DNA of 15,009 nt from a candidate division CSSED10-310 bacterium (lineage in GTDB: Bacteria > CSSED10-310 > JAFGDC01), in NCBI GenBank assembly GCA_016932295.1, contig JAFGDC010000145.1, positions 1-15,009 on the forward strand, in the 5' to 3' direction. Below the pieces are notes generated by a model. It did not search any database. It was not told the origin of the DNA and worked only from the letters and a program-made list of their open reading frames with translations. Positions 7,817-14,721 of the stretch are shown here, in pieces (position 1 is the first letter of the stretch; every line of letters starts with the position of its first letter). The translations under genes were made by a program, and so were the position numbers.

Positions 7817-8773
7817 TCAATCCGAGGATCCCAGCCGGTAGCGATGCGCAACGGCATCCGCCACTACATTGAAGGCAAAGGTGATGACCAGAAGGACTAT
7901 GCCGGTGGCGAAGAGTGCGTGATAATGGTCGCTCTGGTAAGGAGCTTCGGCCATCTCCGCCGCGATGGATGCCGGCAGCGGCCGGCAGGGATCGAAGATA
8001 CTCTCTGGAATGGCGGCGGCGCCGCCCGCCACCATGAGCACCACCATGGTTTCGCCGATGGCTCGTGACATGCCCAGGATAACCGCCGTACTGATCCCTG
8101 ACAGGGCCGCCGGCACCACCACCCTGCTGATGGTTTCCCAGCGGGTAGCGCCCAGTGCGTAGGATGCTTCCCGCAGAGAGCGCGGCACGGCATTCAATGC
8201 ATCCTCGGACATGCTGGAGATGGTGGGAACAGCCATGAATGCCAGCATGAGCGAAGCATTGAAGGCATTCAGGCCGGTGGGCAGATCGAGCAGTTTCTGC
8301 AGATAAGGCGCCAGCACCACCATGCCGAAAAAGCCTATTACCACTGACGGCAGGGAGGCCAGCAGTTCGATGATCGGCTTGATGTATTCCTTGATCCTGG
8401 AATCCGCGATTTCGGAAATGTAGATGGCCGACATCAAACCGAGGGGAATGGCCAACACCGAGGCCATGAACGAGACCAGCAGTGAGCCCGCGATCATGGG
8501 CAGGATACCGAAATCAGGAGGATCGAATGTGGGATACCAAGACCTGCCGAACAAGAAGTCCTTGATGGTCACCTTGGAGAAGATGGGTACGCTTTCCTTG
8601 AACAGGAAGATGAAAATCAGGGTGATGACCAGCACGGCAACAAAGGATAACAGCAACAGAATGTGTTTGATGATCGATTCATGCATGCGCCGTCCGGCGC
8701 CGCCATGATCGATCGCCGGCTGCTCCCGGGCGGCAGTCACCTCGTCGGCATCCACATGACCGGCAGGCTTCAC
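7817..8773 (-). CDS. pstC: phosphate ABC transporter permease PstC
   Basis: PstC is the second permease subunit of the phosphate importer. From a GTG at 8773 it is 318 residues long, with a polar 35-residue N-terminus, six membrane segments (first near 37-58), the EAA loop at 201-227 (REASYALGATRWET then VVVPAALSGI) and the family motif SRAIGETM at 236-243. Two starts are possible. The GTG overlaps the pstS stop as GTGA, and the extra codons show coding-like bias (G-rich first positions, GC-rich third positions). The ATG at 8686 gives 289 residues but leaves an 83-base gap in an otherwise tightly packed operon. Neither has a strong ribosome-binding site. The open frame continues upstream through pstS, but that part is an out-of-frame shadow. 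Confidence 0.93.
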   Translation of the reverse strand: MKPAGHVDADEVTAAREQPAIDHGGAGRRMHESIIKHILLLLSFVAVLVITLIFIFLFKESVPIFSKVTIKDFLFGRSWYPTFDPPDFGILPMIAGSLLVSFMASVLAIPLGLMSAIYISEIADSRIKEYIKPIIELLASLPSVVIGFFGMVVLAPYLQKLLDLPTGLNAFNASLMLAFMAVPTISSMSEDALNAVPRSLREASYALGATRWETISRVVVPAALSGISTAVILGMSRAIGETMVVLMVAGGAAAIPESIFDPCRPLPASIAAEMAEAPYQSDHYHALFATGIVLLVITFAFNVVADAVAHRYRLGSSD

Positions 8774-9588
8774 TGGTCCAGCAGGTACAGTGGTACGAAG
8801 CCTTCGTTCCGGGCTATGCGCTGACCTTCGGGGCTGACGATAAAATTGATGAACAACAGGATATCGCCGGTCGGCCAGCCCGAGGTGAACATGAACAGGG
8901 CGCGGGTGATGGGATACCTGCCGGACAGGGCGGTGGCCGCTGAAGCCTCGATACCGTTCACGCTCAGTGCTTTGATATCCTTGTTGAGATATCCGATCCC
9001 AACGTAACCGATGGTATACCTGTTGTTGCTCACCGCCTGCGCTACGGCGCCACTGGAGGCCTGCAACAGCGCCTTGGGGGTTGGCCGGGCTCCCTTCAGC
9101 ACGATTTCTTCCCAAATCTCGTACGTACCTGAACTGGTATCGCGGGAAACCACGGTCACCGGCCAGTCGGGGCCACCCACCTCCTTCCAGTTGGTGATCA
9201 CCCCGGTATAGATACCCTTCAGCGCCTCCATCCCGATATCACCCACCGGATTGTCGGGGTGGACCACCGGCACCACGCAATCCATGGCCACCCGGTGGGG
9301 TACCGGATAAGCACCGCGCCCGATCGCCAGCGTTACCTCCGCATCCTTGATGAATCGGGAAGAATCGGCGATATCGGTGCTGCCGTCTATGAGCGCTTTG
9401 ATGCCGTTGCCTGAACCGCCCCCCGAAACCGACACGGTGATCTCGGGATGGTTCATCATGAACGTTTCCGCCGCCGCCTGGGTGATGGGCAGTACAGTGG
9501 TGGAACCCTTGATCACTATGTTGCCGGCCTGCGCCGGCGCGTTCATCAGCAGCGCCATGAGTAAACCTGCGGTCATGATGATCCTCAT
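8770..9588 (-). CDS. pstS: periplasmic phosphate-binding protein PstS
   Basis: PstS captures phosphate in the periplasm and delivers it to PstC/PstA. The 272-residue precursor has a Sec signal peptide (hydrophobic core about 3-18, likely cleavage after AQA at 19-21) and no lipobox Cys, so it is soluble and not a lipoprotein. Family motifs are GSTTVLPI at 28-35, SGGGSGNG at 55-62, which lines the phosphate site, the acidic TDIADSSR at 71-78, and SRDTSSGTYE at 148-157. It belongs to the shorter PstS type. The ATG at 9588 is fixed by an excellent GAGGAGG at 9594-9600 and by the signal peptide; upstream in-frame codons to 9831 are leader. It is first in the pst operon after a 246-base gap behind phoR. 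Confidence 0.96.
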   Translation of the reverse strand: MRIIMTAGLLMALLMNAPAQAGNIVIKGSTTVLPITQAAAETFMMNHPEITVSVSGGGSGNGIKALIDGSTDIADSSRFIKDAEVTLAIGRGAYPVPHRVAMDCVVPVVHPDNPVGDIGMEALKGIYTGVITNWKEVGGPDWPVTVVSRDTSSGTYEIWEEIVLKGARPTPKALLQASSGAVAQAVSNNRYTIGYVGIGYLNKDIKALSVNGIEASAATALSGRYPITRALFMFTSGWPTGDILLFINFIVSPEGQRIARNEGFVPLYLLDQ

Positions 9589-9593
9589 ACCGA

Positions 9594-9600
9594 CCTCCTC
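9594..9600 (-). promoter_or_regulatory. strong ribosome-binding site of pstS
   Basis: On the minus strand GAGGAGG lies 5 bases before the ATG at 9588. It is the strongest Shine-Dalgarno match of the pst operon, consistent with PstS being needed in large excess over the membrane subunits. It also decides the start against the longer open frame. Confidence 0.8.
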
Positions 9601-9808
9601 GGAGACTGTTTCCGGGTTGTTTCTTTCCGCTGTCACGCCGGCTTTCGCACGCCATTGATCGGAACCCGACCGAGCGTTTTCCGCGTGACGGTTTGAATCA
9701 TTCACAGGAAATATGCGGAAAGAATTCCTCGATGATTCTTCATCTGCTTTATTCTCCATGGACAAGAAAATTGTGAGTTTACCATTAGCCCAAGGAGCCA
9801 GTCGGCGG

Positions 9809-9832
9809 ATTGCCGGAGGCTCCCCCGGCAAT
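9809..9832 (-). terminator. hairpin immediately after phoR
   Basis: ATTGCCGG at 9809-9816 and CCGGCAAT at 9825-9832 form a perfect 8-bp stem with an 8-base loop, starting two bases after the phoR stop. No T-run follows on the minus strand. It probably terminates or attenuates phoBR transcripts before pstS, or stabilises the 3' end. Confidence 0.6.
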
Positions 9833-9834
9833 GA

Positions 9835-11607
9835 TCACCCGGTTCTCAGATGCAATGTAAACCGGCTGCCCCGGCCGGGTGTGCTTTCCACGGTAACCCT
9901 TCCGCCGTGTGCCTGGATGATGTGTTTCACGATGGACAGCCCCAGGCCCGTACCTCCCATGGCGCGGCTTCTGCCCTTGTCGATCCGGTAGAAGCGCTCG
10001 AAGATCCGATCCAGGTGATCGGGCGTAATGCCGAATCCTGTATCACTCACCGAGATGGTCACCTCTTCCTGGCCGCTGCCGGTTTCCACGGTGACCCGCC
10101 CTCCATGCTTGTTGTACTTGATGGCGTTGTCGATGAGGTTGGTGAGCGCCTGCTCCATTAATACGGGATTGATGAGCGCCCGAGTGTCTGCATCGACCTC
10201 GATCGACAGGGTGATTTCCTTGTCCTCGGCCTTGGATCTGCACACTGCCACAGCGCCGGTTATCACTTCCCGCAGTGGCAGTACCTCGAGCCGAATGCTG
10301 CTGTCGCTTGTGTCCTGCTCGATGCGGGACAGGCTGAGCAGGTCCTCGATGACCGCATTCAGATGGCTGGTATGCTTTCGTATGATTTCCAGGAAACGCC
10401 GGGCGTTTTCGGTGTCTTCGATGGCACCGTCTCTCAGGGTCTCGACAAAACCCTGAATGGCGGTAATGGGAGTCTTGAGTTCATGAGAGACGTTCGCGAC
10501 GAAATCCCGGCGGATTCGTTCCAGTTTTTTGAGTCTGGTCACATCATTGGCGACCACCAGCGCACCGATGATCACCCCGGTATCATCGGTAACCGGCGTG
10601 CCGTGAGCGATAAGTATCCTGTCCTCTTTGTTGCGCAGGACGAGTTCCGCTTCCACCGGCTGATTCAATTCCTGAGTTTTTTTGATGAGTCGATGAAGCA
10701 TGGCGTTTCGCACAACCTCCTGGATACTTCTGCCGATGGCCAGGGAAATGTCCAGATCGAACATGCGGGCGGCTGATTCATTGCAGCGCAGTAGCTGGTC
10801 TTCACGGTTCACCATCAGAACGCCTTCCACCATGCCACCCAGCATCCCCCGCAATTCATTGCGGCGCTGCGTTACATCATGGAATTCCTCCGCCAGCCGC
10901 GCCGCCATCCGGTTTAATTCCTCGCTCAGTTGTTTCAGGTCTCGATCCGCCGACAGGCTCAGCCGGTATTCCAGGTCCCGTTGGGCGAATCTCCGCACAC
11001 CCGCTATCATCTCCTTGATCGGCGTCATCATCCGCCGTGTGATTATCTGCGCGATTCCACCCGCGAGGATCAGCACAAGTCCCACCCAGAGCGCCACCTC
11101 ATGCATCCGCCAGGCCTGCGCCGGCATGCGGCTCACGGGTACGGCAATCCGCGCCGCGCCACCGATGCGTTTGCCAATTTGCACCGGCAGCGCCACGAAC
11201 AGTACTTCTTCGCCAAGGATATGATCGAACCGCCGGGAGCGGCCTTGCTCACCACGGAGCGCCGCGGCGAATTCAGGCCGATCCCGGTGGTTGTCCAGCG
11301 CCGCCGGCGTCGCATGGCTGTCGCACAGCACGCGACCGAAACCGTCAATCACCGTTACCCGCGTGTTCACAACCGCCGGTATCGCATGGCAGAAATCATT
11401 CTCCAACCCGGCGGCCGCCCAGTCGTCCCGTTCCATCAGCATATGCAGCACGAGTTCCGCGGTGACCTGCGTCAGCGTTTCGAGCTGCCGATCGCGAGTT
11501 TGAATCTGCCTGAAGTGATTCCAATAACCGAGGGACGCAACCAGGATGAGCATGCCGGCGAAGACCGGTATGAACAACCTCAGAACAAGCCTTTGACCGT
11601 GTGGCAT
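9835..11607 (-). CDS. phoR: phosphate regulon sensor histidine kinase PhoR
   Basis: PhoR is the membrane sensor kinase that phosphorylates PhoB when phosphate is scarce and dephosphorylates it otherwise, under Pst/PhoU control. In the 590-residue product a first membrane segment lies at about 8-28, an extracytoplasmic region of about 140 residues follows, and a second membrane segment is near 171-189. Then come HAMP (about 190-243), PAS (about 252-358), HisKA with ANVSHELKTP at 371-380 (phospho-acceptor His375), and HATPase with N-box residues N490/N494, G1 DTGFG at 522-526 and G2 GGTGLGL at 551-557. The long sensor region resembles Bacillus-type PhoR more than the short E. coli one. The start at 11607 is two bases after the phoB stop, with AAGGAG inside the end of phoB. 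Assignment as PhoR and not another PAS kinase rests on HAMP-PAS architecture plus phoB and pst neighbours. Confidence 0.95.
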   Translation of the reverse strand: MPHGQRLVLRLFIPVFAGMLILVASLGYWNHFRQIQTRDRQLETLTQVTAELVLHMLMERDDWAAAGLENDFCHAIPAVVNTRVTVIDGFGRVLCDSHATPAALDNHRDRPEFAAALRGEQGRSRRFDHILGEEVLFVALPVQIGKRIGGAARIAVPVSRMPAQAWRMHEVALWVGLVLILAGGIAQIITRRMMTPIKEMIAGVRRFAQRDLEYRLSLSADRDLKQLSEELNRMAARLAEEFHDVTQRRNELRGMLGGMVEGVLMVNREDQLLRCNESAARMFDLDISLAIGRSIQEVVRNAMLHRLIKKTQELNQPVEAELVLRNKEDRILIAHGTPVTDDTGVIIGALVVANDVTRLKKLERIRRDFVANVSHELKTPITAIQGFVETLRDGAIEDTENARRFLEIIRKHTSHLNAVIEDLLSLSRIEQDTSDSSIRLEVLPLREVITGAVAVCRSKAEDKEITLSIEVDADTRALINPVLMEQALTNLIDNAIKYNKHGGRVTVETGSGQEEVTISVSDTGFGITPDHLDRIFERFYRIDKGRSRAMGGTGLGLSIVKHIIQAHGGRVTVESTPGRGSRFTLHLRTG

Positions 11608-11609
11608 CC

Positions 11610-12296
11610 TTACTCCTTGAACCGGTAGCCAACACCCCGCACGGTCTCGATGTAATTACCGGCATCACCGAGCTTCCGGCGCAATCCCACTATCTGGACG
11701 TCGATGGAGCGTTCCGTGACCGGATAATCATCGCCTTTAACGGCATTGATGATCTGTTCCCTGCTGAACACCCAACCTGCTTTGCGGGCCAGCAGATGCA
11801 GGATGTCGAATTCCGTCGCCGTGAGTTCCACGCGCTGCCAGCCTACCATCACCTCGCGCTTCGCGGGACAAATGGTTATCTCGTCGGCCTGGATGATCTC
11901 GCCGGCGTCGTTCTCATTAGCCTTTCCGCGGCGCAGCACATTACGAATACGGGCGGTGAGCACCCGTGGACTGAACGGTTTGGTCACGTAATCGTCCGCA
12001 CCAAGTTCCAGGCCGCTGACAATGTCGGCATCCTCTCCCTTCGCCGAGAGCATGACTATGGCAATATGCCTGGTGGCCGCATCGCCCTTGATCTGCCGGC
12101 ACACGTCCAGTCCCGGTATGCCCGGCAGCATGAGATCCAGCACCACCAATTGCGGTGACTGCTCACGGATGGCGGTCAGCGCCTCCTCGCCGGTGGCCAC
12201 GCATGCCACTTGGTAGCCTTCTTTTTCGAGATTGTAGAGCAGCAATTCCCTGATGTCCGCTTCGTCATCAACAACAAGAATCCGTTCCCGAGCCAT
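11610..12296 (-). CDS. phoB: phosphate regulon response regulator PhoB
   Basis: PhoB is an OmpR-family transcription activator of phosphate-starvation genes. The 228-residue product has a receiver domain with acidic pocket D10/D11, phospho-acceptor D54 in VVLDLMLPG, S84 and K106 in TKPFS. A winged-helix domain follows, whose recognition helix lies in the segment RSIDVQIVGLRRKLG, ending in the wing VRGVGYRF. Length and spacing are standard. The ATG at 12296 follows GAGGAG with 6-base spacing. It is first in phoBR and divergent from the GT-C-like gene across 348 bases. The upstream region holds a -10 element and a PHO-box-like repeat, so it is probably autoregulated. Confidence 0.96.
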   Translation of the reverse strand: MARERILVVDDEADIRELLLYNLEKEGYQVACVATGEEALTAIREQSPQLVVLDLMLPGIPGLDVCRQIKGDAATRHIAIVMLSAKGEDADIVSGLELGADDYVTKPFSPRVLTARIRNVLRRGKANENDAGEIIQADEITICPAKREVMVGWQRVELTATEFDILHLLARKAGWVFSREQIINAVKGDDYPVTERSIDVQIVGLRRKLGDAGNYIETVRGVGYRFKE

Positions 12297-12312
12297 GGCG
12301 ATCTCCTCGGTT

Positions 12313-12348
12313 GTTATGTTTACCAGTATACTACAACCGGTTATGTTT
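12313..12348. repeat. 9-bp direct repeat flanking the phoB -10
   Basis: GTTATGTTT occurs at 12313-12321 and 12340-12348 (27-base period), on either side of the TATACT element. An 8-base palindrome AACCGGTT is at 12335-12342. Position suggests a possible second operator, but the regulator is unknown. Confidence 0.45.
12325..12330 (-). promoter_or_regulatory. candidate -10 element of phoBR
   Basis: TATACT on the minus strand lies 28 bases before the phoB ATG and matches five of six consensus positions. The hexamer 17 bases upstream (AATACA) is a poor -35, as is usual for activator-dependent promoters. Confidence 0.5.
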
Positions 12349-12370
12349 GTATTAGATCAATGATAGATCA
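12349..12370 (-). promoter_or_regulatory. PHO-box-like direct repeat upstream of phoB
   Basis: On the minus strand TGATCTA occurs twice, at 12370-12364 and 12359-12353, separated by 4 bases. That is the 7-4-7 (11-base period) layout of PhoB sites. Shifted by four bases the first half reads CTATCAT, six of seven matches to CTGTCAT; the second half CTAATAC is weaker. The box ends 18 bases before the -10, longer than the roughly 10 bases known for E. coli phoA, so the call is tentative. Confidence 0.4.
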
Positions 12371-12592
12371 TGGTGAACCTGCGCATCCTGGGAATCAGGT
12401 TGTTCACTGAATACCCCGCGATGTATAGCGTCTTGTTGAATACGTAACACAATCCCGCCATTCCTTTTACCACCAATGGTGGAAGAGGACACTGCCTGGT
12501 ACCGGCTGTCATGTCGTGTTGAACAGACGATTCAGATGCCGATGTTAACCACCGCGGGAATGCAGGCGGGGGATTTGGGGTCGCTCGGTGGC
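12371..12592. other. phoB / GT-C-like gene divergent intergenic region, remainder
   Basis: Part of a 348-base gap. It holds an imperfect inverted repeat (GTGAACCTG at 12373-12381 with CAGGTTGTTCAC at 12396-12407, three bases bulged) and a short hairpin (CCACC at 12470-12474, GGTGG at 12478-12482). No convincing open frame or RNA gene is seen. Confidence 0.4.
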
Positions 12593-12621
12593 TTGTCTGC
12601 GCTGAATCGGCGCTCTATACT
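12593..12621 (+). promoter_or_regulatory. sigma70-type promoter of the GT-C-like gene
   Basis: TTGTCT at 12593-12598 (-35, four of six) and TATACT at 12616-12621 (-10, five of six) are separated by exactly 17 bases. Transcription would begin near 12628, about 17 bases before the first ATG of the downstream gene. Confidence 0.6.
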
Positions 12622-12644
12622 CGCTGTACCACTGGTAACACGGT

Positions 12645-14216
12645 ATGAAAAAAAACGGGAGTAGTGGGGAGACCGGTGTGTACGGTACGGGTATGAAACA
12701 GGGCGGCAACCAGCGGATCAGAAGAGTCGGCGGTCTCGCCGCCGTTGTCATCGCCGCCGAACTCGTTCTCTGGTGGGGAATCCGCGACACGGGTATGACC
12801 ATTACCGTTGATTCGCTTTGGTACCTGTCCACCGCCGTGCATCTGACCGAGACATTCGAATTCAGGCTCAGCACATCCATGCCTTTTGTCTCCGCCGATC
12901 GCTTCCACCTGGTTTATTGGCCGCCAGCGTTTCCCTTTCTCCTGGCGTTGGTCATGAAGCCCGGATTGAGCGCACTGGCGGCGGCCCGGTTCATCACTCA
13001 CCTGTTCCTCGCGGCAACCATCACGCTGGTCTATGCCAACCTCCGTATCCGTGGTGCCGGTGAATCCATTGCCCTGGCTTTCAGCGCCTGCTACGGATGG
13101 AGTTACGGCGTGCTCATCTGTCATGCGGTGGTCTGGTCCGAGCAGTTGTTCATGCTTTTCATGTTCGGTCTGTTCCTGTCGGTGCACCTCGCTGCCGACA
13201 GGATGAATACCCGCTGGATCTGGACCGCCGCAATGTTGGCCGGCGCCGCCGCCATGACCCGATATGTCGGAGTGGTATTACTCCTGCCGATGCTCTATTC
13301 CGACTGGTCAATGCATCGGGGAAAGGACCGGTGGTACTGGCTGAGCCTGATCCGCGCCGGCCTGACGGTAGTTCCCCTGGGCCTGTGGCTGGCCAGGAAT
13401 CACCGCTTGAGTGGTTTCATGTTCGGTGTTCGTGACAGCGCGGCGGCGGCCAAGGTCGGAAACACGATGCTGGAATCGCTGGAAACCATGTATCGCACCT
13501 TCCTGCCAATCAAATACCACACGCCGGTCAACGCCTGGATATGCCCCGTCATCGCACTCGCCCTCATTGCGACCCTGGTGGTTTCGATCGTAAGAAAACC
13601 ACTTCGCGCCTGCCGCCTGCCCGGGTTGTTGGCGAGTACGGCCGTCGCCTATCTGGCGGTTATCTATCTCTCCAAGGTCAGATACGAAATGGATCCGGTT
13701 CATTCACGGTTTCTCCTGCCTCTCTATGGGATGCTGATCATCGGCGCCGGAACCCGGTTCGTGGTTCTGCCCGCCGGCGGCTGCTGGCGCAGACTCGGGA
13801 TCGGCGCCGGCTGGAGTCTTGCGGCCATGGGTGTGTTCTCCACGCTGAATTCGCCACTTCCGCCCAAACCGATCTATTACACCACCACTGCTGAGCTGGC
13901 CGGCTCCGATCTGCTGACCAGCGCCCGTGACCTGGCACCCAATGATCCACTGCTCTCCAACCGGCCGGACTATGTGACCATGGGCCTGTCCCGTCCAGTG
14001 ACCGGATTCCCCCTCGGCGAGGAATCAGCGCGTTTCATCCAGTTGCTGAACAGTGGCGGGTTCGACGGTTACTGCGTGGTCGTCTTCCAGGAGTCGATGT
14101 CGTTCGACCACCTGGTGAGCGGCCGTGTATACCGCGAATGGGCGCGGGAGCAGCCTCGCGTGAGGAAGATATACGAAGGCCCAGGCGGCTGGTTGTATCA
14201 CATCGGTTCACGTTGA
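12645..14216 (+). CDS. multi-pass membrane protein, GT-C-like probable glycosyltransferase
   Basis: The product is 523 residues from the first ATG. It has about ten hydrophobic segments between 28 and 405 and a C-terminal soluble domain of about 115 residues. Features recalling GT-C / PMT-like enzymes are an acidic residue in the first extracytoplasmic loop (TVDSLWYLS, D56), WSEQLFML at 164-171, MTRYVGVVLL at 204-213, LWLARNHRLSG at 247-257 and HSRFLLPLYG at 353-362. Such proteins usually move a sugar from a polyprenyl-phosphate donor to an envelope acceptor; the acceptor here is unknown. The start is uncertain. The ATG at 12645 fits the promoter but lacks a ribosome-binding site, a GTG at 12678 has GGGGAG six bases upstream, and an ATG at 12693 is also in frame. 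It is divergent from phoB and has no enzyme partner nearby. Confidence 0.8.
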   Translation: MKKNGSSGETGVYGTGMKQGGNQRIRRVGGLAAVVIAAELVLWWGIRDTGMTITVDSLWYLSTAVHLTETFEFRLSTSMPFVSADRFHLVYWPPAFPFLLALVMKPGLSALAAARFITHLFLAATITLVYANLRIRGAGESIALAFSACYGWSYGVLICHAVVWSEQLFMLFMFGLFLSVHLAADRMNTRWIWTAAMLAGAAAMTRYVGVVLLLPMLYSDWSMHRGKDRWYWLSLIRAGLTVVPLGLWLARNHRLSGFMFGVRDSAAAAKVGNTMLESLETMYRTFLPIKYHTPVNAWICPVIALALIATLVVSIVRKPLRACRLPGLLASTAVAYLAVIYLSKVRYEMDPVHSRFLLPLYGMLIIGAGTRFVVLPAGGCWRRLGIGAGWSLAAMGVFSTLNSPLPPKPIYYTTTAELAGSDLLTSARDLAPNDPLLSNRPDYVTMGLSRPVTGFPLGEESARFIQLLNSGGFDGYCVVVFQESMSFDHLVSGRVYREWAREQPRVRKIYEGPGGWLYHIGSR

Positions 14217-14294
14217 GGCGGCCTCTGGAGGACCTCAGCCGGCGTGCAACGCGGAATGCCGCCCACGGGTCCCCTCGTCATCTCCGGCAATGCA

Positions 14295-14579
14295 TCACCA
14301 ACCGAGTCCGCAGATGGGACAAACCGGGGGTGAAATGTGCGAGTTGAGATTGGAATTGGCCTGGTGACCGCAGACAAGGCAGATATGGTAATATTCGAAA
14401 TCGAACTCGGTCACGCCGGAATCACCGCACAGGCACCATACTTCCTGGTCCGAGCCGCAGGCGGGGCAGGGAGTGTCGACCAGGCGCGGCGTCAGCCACA
14501 GCCATCCCGGCCGCCGGTCGAACATCGCTTTGGCGCCGTGCCGCGCCGCCAGCACCGAACGAATATGGCTCCGTGACAT
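14295..14579 (-). CDS. small eight-cysteine zinc-ribbon-like protein
   Basis: This 94-residue protein is not recognised as a named family. It has a basic helical N-terminus (about 1-22), a W/L-rich strand (GWLWLTPRL at 25-33) and four cysteine pairs: CPAC (38/41), CLC (49/51), CLVC (67/70) and CPIC (87/90). The pairs suggest two structural zinc sites of the zinc-ribbon or rubredoxin-knuckle type. An acidic aromatic stretch (EFDFEYYH) lies between the second and third pairs. The ATG at 14579 has GGAGG 5 bases upstream. An ATG at 14591 adds four residues and also has a plausible site (GGAAGGA). It converges on the GT-C-like gene with 78 bases between and diverges from the deiminase-like gene. 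The role may be nucleic-acid or protein binding; this is inference only. Confidence 0.7.
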   Translation of the reverse strand: MSRSHIRSVLAARHGAKAMFDRRPGWLWLTPRLVDTPCPACGSDQEVWCLCGDSGVTEFDFEYYHICLVCGHQANSNLNSHISPPVCPICGLGW

Positions 14580-14660
14580 ACGATCCTCCATGCGATTTCC
14601 TTCCCACACTACCGCAGTCGGTTTCAACCTGTCGAGAGCCCGTGAGTACTGTTCGTACGG

Positions 14661-14689
14661 TTGCCTCCCCGCGATGATGGGGTTACACT
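14661..14689 (+). promoter_or_regulatory. candidate promoter of the deiminase-like gene
   Basis: TTGCCT at 14661-14666 and TACACT at 14684-14689 each match four of six consensus positions and are 17 bases apart. The spacer contains CCCC and GGGG around GCGATGAT. Transcription would begin about 25 bases before the ATG at 14722. Confidence 0.45.
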
Positions 14690-14721
14690 CATAACGGATT
14701 GGGGAAGAAAGAAGGTGACCT

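Larger units (their letters stand above)
9589..9834 (-). promoter_or_regulatory. phoR-pstS intergenic leader, probable pstS promoter region
   Basis: This 246-base gap inside an otherwise compact block is the expected place for a PhoB-controlled pstS promoter. No clear PHO box is visible. Single half-site-like words occur, CCGTCAC (minus strand, near 9684-9690) and CTGTGAA (near 9700-9706), but not with 11-base spacing. An 11-base palindrome TGAATCATTCA is at 9694-9704, and the motif GCGGAAA recurs in the region. No confident -10/-35 pair was found. Confidence 0.4.

Noticed and set aside
8774..9115. Open-frame N-terminal extension of pstC on the minus strand
   Set aside because: It lies inside pstS in another frame, its translation is R/H/P-rich without domain character, and PstC length is already complete without it.
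9630..9636. CTGTCAC, a perfect PHO half-site, before pstS
   Set aside because: It is on the plus strand, opposite to pstS transcription, and has no second half-site 11 bases away.
9589..9831. Open-frame N-terminal extension of pstS
   Set aside because: A clear signal peptide and a GAGGAGG ribosome-binding site place the start at 9588; the extension would bury the signal peptide.
12645..13187. Minus-strand open frames under the GT-C-like gene
   Set aside because: They are hydrophilic, biased products opposite a coherent multi-pass membrane protein, with no motif or ribosome-binding site.
14217..14294. GAGG/CCTC nested pairing after the GT-C-like gene as a terminator
   Set aside because: The stems are short with interruptions and no T-run; too weak to call.
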